From NCBI RefSeq assembly GCF_021654165.1, contig NZ_JAKFZN010000009.1, positions 1-64,000 of the forward strand: a stretch of 64,000 nucleotides of DNA, given 5' to 3'. Numbering within the stretch: position 1 is the first letter of the stretch; each line of letters begins with the position of its first letter. Below, piece after piece: positions 1-7,632 of this stretch. The notes under the pieces are model-generated. The model saw only the letters and a list, made by a program, of their open reading frames with translations. It had not been told where the DNA came from and made no database searches. This DNA is from Nereida sp. MMG025. Lineage in GTDB: Bacteria; Pseudomonadota; Alphaproteobacteria; Rhodobacterales; Rhodobacteraceae. A program made the position numbers and the translations under genes.

Positions 1-12
1 TATTGAACCTAC

Positions 13-618
13 ATGAACATCAAATCTCTCTTTGCGACCCGCCTTTACCAAGCCCCGCTTGGATCTGTTGACCAAGATGAATTGCAAGCCTCGTGCTTTT
101 CCATCGCCGAGGATGACGAAGCCGGCCAAGACTGGTGCGAGGAAAACGGTTATGCGGGCTACACATCCTACGCGTCGCTGACCGACCTGCCCTGGCGCTT
201 TCCGATCTTCAAGGATGTGGTGGAGCAGCTGGACCGCCACGTAGCTGCATTTGCCGAGGACCTGTGCTTTGATCTGGGCGACAAGAAACTTGTGCTGGAA
301 GACATCTGGATCAACATCTTGCCCGAAGGCGGCATCCACACCTCGCACATTCACCCCCACTCGGTGATCTCTGGCACGACCTATGTCGCAATGCCCGAGG
401 GAACATCGGCCCTGAAGCTGGAGGACCCGCGGTCCCAGATGATGATGGCCGCGCCAGTGCGGAAAGGTGATGCGCGCGAGGAATTGCAGACGTTTGTGTA
501 TGTGAAGCCAAACGTGGGCGATGTGCTGCTATGGGAAAGCTGGCTGCGCCACGAGGTGCCGATGAATATGGCCGAGGACGATCGGATTTCCGTTTCATTC
601 AACTATAATTGGGAATAA
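13..618 (+). CDS. TIGR02466-like putative 2-oxoglutarate/Fe(II) oxygenase
   Basis: This 201-residue protein resembles the TIGR02466 family, a group of cupin-fold proteins thought to be 2-oxoglutarate- and Fe(II)-dependent oxygenases whose substrate is unknown. A His-rich centre (HTSHIHPHSVISG, about residues 110-122) and a late His followed by RISVSFNYNW at the C-terminus fit the usual metal-binding and 2-oxoglutarate-binding pattern. No signal peptide or membrane segment is seen, so it is probably cytosolic. Only 12 bases precede the start codon in the window, so its promoter cannot be judged. It is followed, 38 bases on, by the nuclease gene on the same strand, with no obvious functional link. 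The family call is by recall of sequence style; the enzymatic role is inference. Confidence 0.75.
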   Translation: MNIKSLFATRLYQAPLGSVDQDELQASCFSIAEDDEAGQDWCEENGYAGYTSYASLTDLPWRFPIFKDVVEQLDRHVAAFAEDLCFDLGDKKLVLEDIWINILPEGGIHTSHIHPHSVISGTTYVAMPEGTSALKLEDPRSQMMMAAPVRKGDAREELQTFVYVKPNVGDVLLWESWLRHEVPMNMAEDDRISVSFNYNWE

Positions 619-656
619 CCTCGTACGCACAACCATAAGATCTTCGGTGCAATGTT

Positions 657-1253
657 TTGGAAATTCTAGCTGTTTGTTTCGGTTTTGCTTTGTTCGTCTG
701 GGCCGTTGCGAAAATAGGTGCTGCGTATCACGATAAAAATGGAACGTCACAGTCGCGCAACGGAAACGTGGGTGCTGAAACCAAACGACCCACAAAACCT
801 AAGACTATCACTTCTAAACAACGTCAAAACACTGAACGCCAGCGTCCGATAACATCGGGTGTTGAGCATGACCCTCCTCCTCCTGTTCCCCCCTCTATGA
901 AACTGCGTGGACGCGCATGGGTCATTGATGGCGACACGATTGTCGTTAGCAAAATCAAGGTTCGGTTGGCAGGAATTGATGCACCTGAACTCGATCAACC
1001 TTGGGGCCAAAAATCGAAATGGGCTATGGTGAAACTCTGTAAAGGCAACGTTATTGACGTCGCGCTGACGGGGGAGACTTCGTATGATCGGCTCGTTGGA
1101 ACTTGTTACCTCAGCGACGGGACAGATGTCGGTGCTGAATTAATCAAGCAGGGACTTGCGTTGGATGGTGGTCATTTTTCAAAAGGGAAATACCGCCATT
1201 TGGAGCCTGATGGCATCCGTCGCAAGCTGAAATACTATGGGCGGTGGCGGTAA
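657..1253 (+). CDS. Membrane-anchored thermonuclease-family (SNase-like) protein
   Basis: A staphylococcal-nuclease (SNase/TNase) domain protein of 198 residues. Residues 2-22 form one hydrophobic segment (probable membrane anchor or uncleaved signal), then a polar linker to about residue 80, then the nuclease fold. Catalytic-type positions are visible: DGDT (91-94), RLAGIDAPE (103-111) and YDRLVGTCYL (143-152), which supply the metal-binding Asp residues and the two Arg/Glu residues of the family. The frame opens with TTG at 657; the nearer ATG at 652 runs into a stop after five codons, so TTG is the only workable start near the anchor. The domain would sit outside the cytoplasm and degrade nucleic acids; its biological role is not known. 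Confidence 0.8.
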   Translation: MEILAVCFGFALFVWAVAKIGAAYHDKNGTSQSRNGNVGAETKRPTKPKTITSKQRQNTERQRPITSGVEHDPPPPVPPSMKLRGRAWVIDGDTIVVSKIKVRLAGIDAPELDQPWGQKSKWAMVKLCKGNVIDVALTGETSYDRLVGTCYLSDGTDVGAELIKQGLALDGGHFSKGKYRHLEPDGIRRKLKYYGRWR

Positions 1254-1504
1254 GGTTGTCAGCCGTTTCTGTTTTACGCGATCACCGTGAGCAACCTCAC
1301 CACAATACCTGCGGCGCCCCACATCAATCCTTGATCAATGGCATGCCCTGTTGTGCCGCTAGCCAGATAGCGGCTGGTTGCCCCCGGCGGCGTCGTCAAA
1401 TTGCAGCACTAAGAGCGCCATGATCATGCGCAGCGCACCCCTGATCAAAAGCCCATACGCCAAAAATTGACCCCGTTTTATAAATAAAATGTTTGTCTCC
1501 TTTA
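1254..1504. other. Gene-poor stretch with a possible 41-codon remnant
   Basis: No convincing gene is seen here. On the minus strand a 41-codon open frame (1274-1399, TTG start) has a hydrophobic C-terminal end, GIVVRLLTVIA, which looks like a membrane helix. It lacks a ribosome binding site and a stop codon lies just upstream, so it may be a decayed end of a small membrane protein. Confidence 0.3.
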
Positions 1505-1540
1505 GAAAAAACCCCCGCCTGTTTCCAAGCGGGGGCTCTT
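1505..1540 (-). terminator. Rho-independent terminator after the small membrane protein
   Basis: Read on the minus strand, a GC hairpin (GCCCCCGC...GCGGGGGT) is followed by a run of six T. It lies 80 bases beyond the stop of the small membrane-protein gene (1620-1847) and should end that transcript. Confidence 0.8.
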
Positions 1541-1600
1541 ATTTGTAGGTTGCTTCGGTGGTGCTGCTCTCGGTGATCATGACCAATCACCTGCCGCACG
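1505..1600 (-). repeat. Copy 1 of a duplicated terminator plus stem-loop unit
   Basis: About 95 bases here match 1950-2041 closely: the same hairpin ACCCCCGC - loop CTGTTTCCAA - GCGGGGG, then GCTGCTCTCGGTGAT and CAATCACCTGCCGC. The two copies are direct repeats flanking the small membrane-protein gene. In this copy the palindromic arm GGTGAT...ATCACC is degenerate. Confidence 0.7.
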
Positions 1601-1619
1601 CGTTGAATGCGGTCACGCC

Positions 1620-1847
1620 TTAAACGGCGTTCAAATACCCCACCAGCAGTGACACAAAGGCGCCCACATGGACGACCATGATCGCGCGGTCTTTCCACAT
1701 GACGCCGACGGCGAACCAGAGGGCGATGCCTGCGAAAAAGAAGAACACGTTGAGGGGGACAATGTTAAGGCCGGTGAGGCCATAACCGATGAGTTGGATA
1801 ACGGTCGCCGTCCATTTGACGATATCGACGGTTTGTAGCTTTTGCAT
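1620..1847 (-). CDS. Small multi-pass membrane protein (DUF6552-like)
   Basis: This 75-residue protein is mostly hydrophobic, with about three predicted membrane helices (roughly 12-29, 32-50 and 56-72) joined by very short loops, and ends GYLNAV. It resembles small Rhodobacteraceae inner-membrane proteins of the DUF6552 type; that family name is from memory and unverified, and no function is known. The start is an ATG at 1847. It lies downstream of rplP on the same strand but is separated from it by a terminator, and by near-identical terminator/stem-loop units on both sides, so it is probably its own transcription unit. Confidence 0.6.
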   Translation of the reverse strand: MQKLQTVDIVKWTATVIQLIGYGLTGLNIVPLNVFFFFAGIALWFAVGVMWKDRAIMVVHVGAFVSLLVGYLNAV

Positions 1848-1894
1848 GGGTACACGGCCTCTGAATGGCGATGGCTTTGATCATTGTGCGCGGG

Positions 1895-1939
1895 CCGCGT
1901 TTTGAAAAACGCGGACGCAACCGATTTCGAAATCGGTTG
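1895..1939. repeat. Tandem-palindrome intergenic element, copy A
   Basis: There are two adjacent palindromes. The first (1895-1914) has 9-bp arms CCGCGTTTT/AAAACGCGG. The second (1918-1939) is a perfect 22-bp palindrome with the core TTTCGAAA. They are joined by ACG. The same plan (GGGCyGCGwTTT arm, spacer containing GACG, second variable palindrome) is seen at 5302-5346 and 13076-13118, so these form a dispersed family. Confidence 0.65.
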
Positions 1940-1949
1940 CCGGTTAGAG

Positions 1950-2041
1950 GAAAACCCCCGCCTGTTTCCAAGCGGGGGTTTTTTAGGTAGCTACTGTGAT
2001 GCTGCTCTCGGTGATTGCTTGGCAATCACCTGCCGCCCACT
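1950..2041 (-). repeat. Copy 2 of a duplicated terminator plus stem-loop unit
   Basis: This copy is better preserved than the one at 1505-1600. It contains the CCCCCGC/GCGGGGG hairpin and a perfect inverted repeat at 2010-2030 (GGTGATTGC, 3-base loop, GCAATCACC) just after the rplP stop codon. Confidence 0.7.
1951..1984 (-). terminator. Bidirectional terminator after rplP
   Basis: The stem AAAACCCCCGC pairs with GCGGGGGTTTT, leaving T runs on both strands. It lies about 70 bases after rplP, so the ribosomal-protein transcript appears to stop here and not continue into rpmC. Confidence 0.75.
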
Positions 2042-2052
2042 GTGCCCGAGGA

Positions 2053-2466
2053 CTACCAGTCCTCGCGCACGACAACCCGTGTTTTGATCGGCAGTTTCAT
2101 CGCAGCAAGGCGCAGGGCTTCGCGGGCGATGGGCTCTGGCACACCGTCGATCTCGAACATGACACGGCCAGGTTTGACCTTACATGCCCAGAAATCCACC
2201 GAGCCTTTACCCTTACCCATACGCACTTCGACAGGCTTGGATGTCACTGGCAGGTCCGGGAAGATACGGATCCAGACACGGCCCTGACGTTTCATCTGAC
2301 GTGTCATCGCGCGGCGGGCCGCTTCGATTTGACGTGCTGTGATACGCTCAGGCTGCAGCGCTTTCAGACCGAACGAGCCGAAGTTCAGATCGGATCCACC
2401 TTTGGCTTCCCCTTTGATCCGACCCTTATGGGCTTTGCGGAATTTGGTACGTTTTGGTTGAAGCAT
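2053..2466 (-). CDS. rplP: 50S ribosomal protein L16
   Basis: L16 of the large ribosomal subunit, 137 residues, the normal family length. It begins [16 protein letters not shown] and contains the conserved MGKGKG and [10 protein letters not shown] segments that contact 23S rRNA near the A-site tRNA. The gene starts 12 bases after the rpsC stop and is the last ribosomal gene of this half of the S10 operon. A perfect stem-loop and a terminator follow within 100 bases, and the usual next genes rpmC, rpsQ and rplN are not found in the window, which is unusual. Confidence 0.98.
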   Translation of the reverse strand: MLQPKRTKFRKAHKGRIKGEAKGGSDLNFGSFGLKALQPERITARQIEAARRAMTRQMKRQGRVWIRIFPDLPVTSKPVEVRMGKGKGSVDFWACKVKPGRVMFEIDGVPEPIAREALRLAAMKLPIKTRVVVREDW

Positions 2467-2478
2467 CTCTCTTCTCCC

Positions 2479-3186
2479 TTAACGACGACCGCCAGCACCG
2501 CGAGGTGTTGGGCCGTCTTGGAGTTCTTGTGCTTTACGGTCACGCGCGGCTGGATCATGTTCCATGATCTCGCCTTTGAAGATCCAGACCTTGATACCGA
2601 TGATACCATAGGCGGTCATGCCTTCTGCGTGTGCGTAATCGATGTCGGCGCGCAGCGTGTGCAGCGGAACGCGACCTTCGCGGTACCATTCAGTCCGTGC
2701 GATCTCGGCGCCACCAAGGCGGCCCGCGACGTTCACACGGATGCCAAGGGCACCCATACGCATTGCGTTTTGCACAGCACGTTTCATTGCACGGCGGAAC
2801 GACACACGGCGCTCAAGCTGTTGAGCAATGGATTCAGCAACCAGTGCCGCGTCCAGCTCGGGCTTGCGCACTTCAACAACATTGAGGTGAAGCTCGGAGT
2901 CTGTCATCGAGGCCAGCTTCTTGCGAAGTGTTTCGATGTCGGCGCCTTTTTTGCCGATGATCACACCAGGGCGGGCTGTGTGGATCGTCACGCGGCACTT
3001 TTTGTGCGGACGTTCGATGATCACACGGCTGATGCCAGCTTGCTTACACTCGGTTTTGATGAACTCGCGCAGTTTCAGGTCTTCGAGCAGCAGATCACCG
3101 TAGTCTTTGGTGTCGGCATACCAGCGGCTGTCCCATGTGCGGTTCACCTGAAGGCGCATACCGATTGGATTGACTTTGTTACCCAT
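2479..3186 (-). CDS. rpsC: 30S ribosomal protein S3
   Basis: S3 of the small subunit head, 235 residues. It starts [12 protein letters not shown], carries the KH domain loop [12 protein letters not shown] (about residues 73-84) and the C-terminal S3 domain with [18 protein letters not shown]3 lines the mRNA entry channel and contributes to ribosomal helicase activity. Its ATG overlaps the rplV stop codon by one base (TAATG), so the two are translationally coupled. Confidence 0.98.
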   Translation of the reverse strand: MGNKVNPIGMRLQVNRTWDSRWYADTKDYGDLLLEDLKLREFIKTECKQAGISRVIIERPHKKCRVTIHTARPGVIIGKKGADIETLRKKLASMTDSELHLNVVEVRKPELDAALVAESIAQQLERRVSFRRAMKRAVQNAMRMGALGIRVNVAGRLGGAEIARTEWYREGRVPLHTLRADIDYAHAEGMTAYGIIGIKVWIFKGEIMEHDPAARDRKAQELQDGPTPRGAGGRR

Positions 3187-3566
3187 TACGATTGCTCCTC
3201 GACTTGGCGAACCTTGATGGTCAGTTCCGAAAACGGCTTCATGATCTTGCCGAAACGACCGCGTGCCCGAGGACGACCGCGCTTGAGTGTCAGGTTCTTA
3301 CCAACGTAAGCCTCTGCCACGACAAGCTCGTCAACGTCGAGATTGTGGTTGTTTTCCGCATTGGCGATGGCCGATTGCAGACATTTCTTGACGTCTTCCG
3401 CGATGCGACGCTTCGAGAACGTCAGATCGGTCAGGGCCTTGTCTACTTTCTTGCCACGGATCATGGCCGCAACGAGGTTCAGTTTTTGCGGGCTGGTGCG
3501 CAGCATGCGAGTTTTCGCCATTGCTTCGCCTTCAGCCACGCGGCGGGGGTTCTTTGCCTTGCCCAT
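3186..3566 (-). CDS. rplV: 50S ribosomal protein L22
   Basis: L22, 126 residues, is a large-subunit protein whose beta-hairpin lines the nascent-chain exit tunnel. The conserved segment [18 protein letters not shown] and the tip region [14 protein letters not shown] are present. The hairpin shows no insertion or deletion of the kind linked to macrolide resistance. It starts 3 bases after the rpsS stop and overlaps rpsC by one base. Confidence 0.98.
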   Translation of the reverse strand: MGKAKNPRRVAEGEAMAKTRMLRTSPQKLNLVAAMIRGKKVDKALTDLTFSKRRIAEDVKKCLQSAIANAENNHNLDVDELVVAEAYVGKNLTLKRGRPRARGRFGKIMKPFSELTIKVRQVEEQS

Positions 3567-3569
3567 GAC

Positions 3570-3848
3570 TTACTTCCGTTTCGCTTTTTTGTCAGCCGCG
3601 TGACCGTAGTAGGTACGGGTTGGCGAATATTCACCAAACTTCTGGCCGATCATTTCTTCCGACACATTCACTGGAATGTGCTTTTTGCCGTTGTAGACGC
3701 CGAACGTCAGGCCAACAAACTGGGGCAGGATCGTAGAACGACGTGACCAGATTTTGATGACTTCGTTGCGGCCGCTTTCGCGGGCAGCTTCCGCCTTTTT
3801 GAGGACATAAGAGTCGACAAAAGGACCTTTCCATACAGAGCGAGTCAT
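3570..3848 (-). CDS. rpsS: 30S ribosomal protein S19
   Basis: S19, 92 residues, binds 16S rRNA in the head of the small subunit next to S13. It starts [16 protein letters not shown] and contains the family signature with [24 protein letters not shown]. Only 3 bases separate it from the rplB stop, consistent with one operon. Confidence 0.98.
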   Translation of the reverse strand: MTRSVWKGPFVDSYVLKKAEAARESGRNEVIKIWSRRSTILPQFVGLTFGVYNGKKHIPVNVSEEMIGQKFGEYSPTRTYYGHAADKKAKRK

Positions 3849-3851
3849 AGA

Positions 3852-4694
3852 TTAACGCCCTTTCTTCTTGGCGTGCCGCGAGCGGATGATCAGCTTGCTG
3901 GACGCTTTGTTCTTGTTACGGGTGCGCGCACCTTTGGTAGGCTTGCCCCATGGGGTCACAGGGTGACGACCACCCGATGTGCGACCTTCACCACCACCGT
4001 GCGGGTGATCAACAGGGTTCATAACAACACCACGCACCGAAGGACGGATGCCCTTGTGACGGTTGCGGCCCGCTTTACCAAAGTTCTGGTTAGAGTTGTC
4101 AGGGTTCGACACGGCACCAACGGTGGCCATGCATTCCTGACGGACCATGCGCAATTCACCCGAGCTGAGGCGGATCTGGGCATAGCCACCATCGCGGCCC
4201 ACAAACTGGGCGTATGTGCCAGCGGCACGCGCGATCTGACCACCTTTGCCAGGCTTCAGTTCGATGTTGTGGATGATCGTACCGATGGGCATGCCGCTGA
4301 AGGGCATTGCGTTACCGGGTTTGATGTCTGCTTTCGCGGACGCGATCACCTGATCACCAACCGCCAAACGCTGAGGGGCAAGGATATAGGCTTGCTCGCC
4401 ATCTTCGTATTTGACCAGCGCGATAAACGCGGTGCGGTTAGGGTCATATTCGATACGTTCGATTGTGGCGGCAACGTCCATTTTGTTGCGCTTGAAATCG
4501 ACGATACGGTAGAGGCGCTTTGCACCACCACCTTTGCGACGCATTGTGATCCGTCCGGTATTGTTCCGTCCGCCGTTTTTTGTCAGGCCTTCTGTGAGGG
4601 CCTTGACTGGGCGACCTTTCCAAAGCTCCGAACGGTCGATCAGTACCAGCCCACGCTGGCCTGGCGTCGTCGGTTTATACGACTTGAGTGCCAT
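3852..4694 (-). CDS. rplB: 50S ribosomal protein L2
   Basis: L2, 280 residues, is needed for subunit joining and peptidyl transferase activity. The N-terminal OB fold is followed by the SH3-like domain, and the highly conserved C-terminal segment [18 protein letters not shown] (around residue 220-238, with the key His) is intact. It is the first gene of the second half of the S10 operon. The preceding 372 bases separate it from the upstream small gene and include a terminator, so it either needs its own promoter (no strong one was seen) or relies on readthrough. Confidence 0.98.
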   Translation of the reverse strand: MALKSYKPTTPGQRGLVLIDRSELWKGRPVKALTEGLTKNGGRNNTGRITMRRKGGGAKRLYRIVDFKRNKMDVAATIERIEYDPNRTAFIALVKYEDGEQAYILAPQRLAVGDQVIASAKADIKPGNAMPFSGMPIGTIIHNIELKPGKGGQIARAAGTYAQFVGRDGGYAQIRLSSGELRMVRQECMATVGAVSNPDNSNQNFGKAGRNRHKGIRPSVRGVVMNPVDHPHGGGEGRTSGGRHPVTPWGKPTKGARTRNKNKASSKLIIRSRHAKKKGR

Positions 4695-4772
4695 GCTTTC
4701 TGTCTTCCATTTGCTTTGCGGCCCCTTTGCCGTGGCGCGGGGACCTGATGTTTAGGCCCCCGTAGGTGCCCG

Positions 4773-4810
4773 ATTACAAAACTACAAACGCCCCAGACGA
4801 ATCTGGGGCG
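4773..4810 (-). terminator. Terminator-like hairpin upstream of rplB
   Basis: CGCCCCAGA pairs with TCTGGGGCG around a 4-base loop (4789-4810). On the minus strand it is followed by the T-rich tail TTTGTAGTTTTG. It would end, or attenuate, transcription entering rplB from upstream. Confidence 0.65.
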
Positions 4811-4988
4811 GCGCAGATGAGGCTTACTAGGGGGATGGAGTGTTTGGGTCAAGAGCTGCGAGGGCGTTTAAGTGCGAAACCTACGCCGTGTATCGCAATA
4901 CCGTGGGGTGGCGATCAACCTTCCTTCATCAGCGCTTTATGGCAGCCAAGTACATCTTCCATAAATGTGGATCGCCAAGGACAACCAA

Positions 4989-5051
4989 ATCGCCAGCCCG
5001 TGCGGGCGGTCTGGCGATGCACGGCGCGCCTATGGGCGCTTGATTCCGTGC
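4989..5051 (-). other. Double hairpin downstream of the 58-residue gene
   Basis: There are two adjacent nested hairpins. ATCGCCAG (4989-4996) pairs with CTGGCGAT (5011-5018) and encloses CCCG/CGGG. GCACGG (5019-5024) pairs with CCGTGC (5046-5051) and encloses GCGCC/GGCGC with a TATG loop. It lies in the 3' region of the small gene and may be an mRNA-stabilising or regulatory structure. Confidence 0.5.
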
Positions 5052-5066
5052 ACAAAAGGGCGACGC

Positions 5067-5243
5067 TCACTTCTTATCCCGAGCGGCCTTCTCTTCTTTC
5101 GACAACTTGTTGTTCCACTGATTATTGCTCAGTCCCAACTCAGGGTTGGCGGGTTTGGTTTTGCCTTTGGTAACTTTGCCGCCCTTGTTCAGAAATTCCT
5201 GAATAAGCGCGTCGTCGGTGGTGGGTTTGGTGATATTTTTCAT
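5067..5243 (-). CDS. 58-residue conserved-looking hypothetical protein inserted in the S10 operon
   Basis: A clean ATG frame of 59 codons encodes a small, highly charged, Lys/Asn-rich protein starting MKNITKPTTDD and ending KEEKAARDKK. It has no membrane segment and no cysteine. A central stretch, KGKTKPANPELGLSNNQWN, is followed by a likely helix rich in Lys and Glu. Composition and codon use look genuine, and its strand matches the ribosomal genes on both sides. It lies between rplW and rplB, where most bacteria have only a few bases, and has terminator-like hairpins upstream (5351-5387) and downstream (4773-4810). The function is unknown; a basic RNA- or ribosome-associated protein is possible but only a guess. 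Confidence 0.65.
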   Translation of the reverse strand: MKNITKPTTDDALIQEFLNKGGKVTKGKTKPANPELGLSNNQWNNKLSKEEKAARDKK

Positions 5244-5301
5244 ACCACCAGCCTAGGGCCGAATGATCCGGTCGGCAATGGACCTCATGTCACGGGGCCG
5301 G

Positions 5302-5346
5302 GCTGCGTTTTCGAAAACGCAGCAGACGCCGCCTTCCAAGGCGGCG
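5302..5346. repeat. Tandem-palindrome intergenic element, copy B
   Basis: A perfect 22-bp palindrome (5302-5323; arms GCTGCGTTTTC/GAAAACGCAGC) is followed by a second palindrome (5327-5346; CGCCGCCTT, CC, AAGGCGGCG). The layout matches the elements at 1895-1939 and 13076-13118. It lies between rplW and the 58-residue gene. Confidence 0.65.
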
Positions 5347-5350
5347 GCCC

Positions 5351-5387
5351 CCAAAAGAAATGCCCCGCCTGCATACACAAGCGGGGC
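5351..5387 (-). terminator. Terminator-like hairpin after rplW
   Basis: GCCCCGC (5362-5368) pairs with GCGGGGC (5381-5387). On the minus strand this is followed by ATTTCTTTTGG. It lies 24 bases after the rplW stop and would separate rpsJ-rplCDW from the genes beyond. Confidence 0.65.
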
Positions 5388-5410
5388 CATTCCACATCAC
5401 TTAGGTCGGG

Positions 5411-5707
5411 TTACAGACCTGTGTTCACGTCGATCGTGTTGCCGTCTTCCAGCATGACATATGCTTTCTTGACGTCTTTACGTTTACCAAGCTGGCCGCG
5501 GAACCGCTTGGCCTTGCCTTTGGTGATCGTTGTGTTGACCGCTTTGACCTTCACACCAAAGAGCGTTTCAACCGCCTCTTTGATCTGGGGTTTGTTTGCG
5601 TCGATTGCCACTTCGAAAACCACGGCGCCGTTCTCGGACGCCATTGTTGCTTTCTCTGTGATGATCGGCTTGCGGATCACATCGTAGTGTTCAGCTTTTG
5701 CACTCAT
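5411..5707 (-). CDS. rplW: 50S ribosomal protein L23
   Basis: L23, 98 residues, sits at the exit of the peptide tunnel and docks trigger factor and SRP. The conserved N-terminal [10 protein letters not shown] and C-terminal [13 protein letters not shown] are present. Its ATG overlaps the rplD stop (ATGA), so translation is coupled. Unlike the usual order it is not followed directly by rplB: a terminator-like hairpin, a palindromic element and a 58-residue gene intervene. Confidence 0.98.
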   Translation of the reverse strand: MSAKAEHYDVIRKPIITEKATMASENGAVVFEVAIDANKPQIKEAVETLFGVKVKAVNTTITKGKAKRFRGQLGKRKDVKKAYVMLEDGNTIDVNTGL

Positions 5708-6321
5708 TTCAAACGAGCCTCCAGAGCTTCGACGCCCGCCTTCGTGATCACCAGAGTGTCACGCTTGAGGATGTCATACACGTTTGCGCCCATCGTTGGC
5801 AGGATATCCAGACCGTCGATGTTGGCCGATGCCTTGAGGAACTCTTCGTTGACCGAAGCGCCATCAATCACCAGCGCACGCTTCCAACCAAGGTTTTTCA
5901 CCTGTTTGGCCAGAGCGGCGGTTTTGCCGTCAGCTGCTGCATCTTCAATGATGACCAGCTCGCCCGCAGCCGCTTTGGCCGAGAGCGCGTGGCGCAGACC
6001 CAGTTTGCGGAACTTCTTGGGCAGGTCATGGCCGTGGCTGCGCACAACCGGACCTTTGTAGACGCCACCCCCACGGAAGATCGGGGCCGAACGTGCGCCG
6101 TGGCGTGCGCCACCGGTGCCTTTTTGGCGGTAGATCTTCTTGGTGGAGTATTTGACTTCCGAACGGGTTTTCACCTTGTGCGTGCCAGCCTGCGCATTGT
6201 TGCGCTGCCAACGAACGACACGGTGCAGGATGTCTGCACGTGGCTCAAGACCGAAAAGATCTTCTGACAATTCGACGGAACCCGCCTTTTTGCCATCAAG
6301 TTTGATCACATCAAGTTTCAT
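5704..6321 (-). CDS. rplD: 50S ribosomal protein L4
   Basis: L4, 205 residues, is a large-subunit protein whose extended loop reaches the exit tunnel. The loop region [24 protein letters not shown] is intact in its key residues. In enterobacteria L4 represses the S10 operon through its leader; no equivalent RNA was identified here. It overlaps rplC by four bases (ATGA) and rplW by four bases. Confidence 0.98.
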   Translation of the reverse strand: MKLDVIKLDGKKAGSVELSEDLFGLEPRADILHRVVRWQRNNAQAGTHKVKTRSEVKYSTKKIYRQKGTGGARHGARSAPIFRGGGVYKGPVVRSHGHDLPKKFRKLGLRHALSAKAAAGELVIIEDAAADGKTAALAKQVKNLGWKRALVIDGASVNEEFLKASANIDGLDILPTMGANVYDILKRDTLVITKAGVEALEARLK

Positions 6322-7052
6322 GCTTCACCTCCTTCAGCGGGAGCGTCCTCAGCAGGAGCTTCCGCAGGCGCGGCAGTGGATTTCAGAGCGGCAGGGAATG
6401 GCACGCCATCGGGCAGCTTTTTCTTCACTGCGTCTTTGACAGTCACCCAACCACCTTTGGAACCAGGAACGGCGCCTTTGACCATGATCAGACCGCGGTC
6501 TGCATCTGTCTTAACGACTTCGAGGTTTTGTGTGGTGATTTTGGCAGCCCCCATGTGACCCGCCATCTTCTTACCTTTGAAGACGCGGCCAGGATCCTGA
6601 CACTGACCTGTTGAACCGTGCGAACGGTGGCTGATCGAAACACCGTGTGTCGCGCGCAGACCGCCGAAGTTCCAGCGTTTCATCGCACCAGCAAAACCTT
6701 TACCGATCGATGTGCCAGACACGTCAACTTTTTGGCCGGCGATATAGTGCTCGGCCGAGATTTCTTCACCAACGCCGATCAGGTTGTCTTCCGTCACGCG
6801 GAATTCAACCATCTTGCGCTTGGGTGCCACTTTCGCTGCTGCGAAGTGACCGCGCATAGCGGCGGATGTGCGTTTTGCCTTGGCTGTGCCAGCACCCAGT
6901 TGGACGGCTGTATAGCCATCACGGTCGGTTGTGCGGTTGGCGACAACTTGCAGGGCATCGAGTTGAAGAACGGTTACAGGGATCTGCTTGCCGTCTTCCA
7001 TGAAAAGGCGGGTCATGCCGACCTTTTTCGCAATTACTCCAGAGCGCATCAA
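6318..7052 (-). CDS. rplC: 50S ribosomal protein L3
   Basis: L3, 244 residues, reaches toward the peptidyl transferase centre. The conserved RTHGVS-like loop ([17 protein letters not shown], with the Gln methylation site motif) is present around residues 140-156. The C-terminus has an acidic Ala/Glu/Pro-rich tail of about 25 residues ([15 protein letters not shown]), longer than in E. coli and common in alphaproteobacteria. It starts 9 bases after the rpsJ stop. Confidence 0.98.
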   Translation of the reverse strand: MMRSGVIAKKVGMTRLFMEDGKQIPVTVLQLDALQVVANRTTDRDGYTAVQLGAGTAKAKRTSAAMRGHFAAAKVAPKRKMVEFRVTEDNLIGVGEEISAEHYIAGQKVDVSGTSIGKGFAGAMKRWNFGGLRATHGVSISHRSHGSTGQCQDPGRVFKGKKMAGHMGAAKITTQNLEVVKTDADRGLIMVKGAVPGSKGGWVTVKDAVKKKLPDGVPFPAALKSTAAPAEAPAEDAPAEGGEA

Positions 7053-7061
7053 ATACCCTCC

Positions 7062-7382
7062 TTACGACTGCAACTTGATCTCGACGTCCACACCAGCAGC
7101 CAGATCGAGCTTCATCAGCGCGTCAACTGTTTGGGGGGTCGGATCAACAATATCCAGCAGGCGCTTGTGCGTGCGGATTTCAAACTGGTCACGAGATTTC
7201 TTGTCAACGTGTGGACCACGCAGGACGGTGAATTTCTCGATTTTATTGGGGAGCGGAATGGGGCCACGAACGTTGGCGCCTGTCCGCTTTGCGGTGTTGA
7301 CGATTTCCTGTGTGGAGGCATCAAGCACCCGATAATCAAACGCCTTCAGGCGAATACGGATGTTTTGGCTTTGAACGGCCAT
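7062..7382 (-). CDS. rpsJ: 30S ribosomal protein S10 (NusE)
   Basis: S10, 106 residues, is a small-subunit protein that also acts with NusB in transcription antitermination. The family signature around [17 protein letters not shown] is present. Two in-frame ATGs lie close together (7388 and 7382). The ribosome binding site AGGG ends 8 bases before the second but only 2 before the first, so the second, giving [12 protein letters not shown], is chosen. It leads the rpsJ-rplC-rplD-rplW unit, and a good promoter lies about 125 bases upstream. Confidence 0.97.
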   Translation of the reverse strand: MAVQSQNIRIRLKAFDYRVLDASTQEIVNTAKRTGANVRGPIPLPNKIEKFTVLRGPHVDKKSRDQFEIRTHKRLLDIVDPTPQTVDALMKLDLAAGVDVEIKLQS

Positions 7383-7505
7383 ATGCATATCCCTTCGGAT
7401 GGGATTTTAACGGATTGGACGAAGGTCGCTCATCGACCCCCCTCTTCGCGTCTTATGGTCCAACGAAATGGGGGCACGCATCGGCGCACCCCGTTGGATG
7501 GGTGG

Positions 7506-7534
7506 CGTATAGGGGGTTGCGATTATGCTGGCAA
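7506..7534 (-). promoter_or_regulatory. Candidate rpsJ operon promoter
   Basis: On the minus strand, TTGCCA (7534-7529), a 17-bp spacer and TATACG (7511-7506) are followed by a GC-rich discriminator CCACCC. Transcription would start near 7500, giving a leader of about 115 bases before rpsJ. Confidence 0.65.
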
Positions 7535-7557
7535 GGGGGTGTTTTGACGATTTGCAA

Positions 7558-7590
7558 TAAAAAAGGCCGCTTCTTTGGGAAGCGGCCTTT
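7558..7590 (-). terminator. Terminator of tuf copy 1
   Basis: GGCCGCTTC and GAAGCGGCC form a strong hairpin, with T6 on the minus strand. It is identical in sequence to the terminator of tuf copy 2 at 28497-28528. It ends the rpsL-rpsG-fusA-tuf unit before the rpsJ promoter. Confidence 0.9.
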
Positions 7591-7632
7591 GGGTGTTTGT
7601 GGTGTCCGTCCCTGTGCGGGGCGGGTGTGATC

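Larger units (their letters stand above)
4695..5066 (-). other. Structured noncoding gap inside the S10 operon
   Basis: No supportable gene is seen. Reading the minus strand, the gap holds a double hairpin (4989-5051) just after the small gene, a short frame of about 15 codons near 4910-4960 without support, and a terminator-like hairpin (4773-4810) about 80 bases before rplB. Confidence 0.6.

Noticed and set aside
1274-1399. 41-codon minus-strand frame as a gene
   Set aside because: No ribosome binding site, only a TTG start, and a stop codon just upstream; kept only as a possible remnant.
4910-4960. Short frame of about 15 codons (MEDVLGCHKALMKEG) in the rplW-rplB gap
   Set aside because: Too short, with no ribosome binding site or supporting context.
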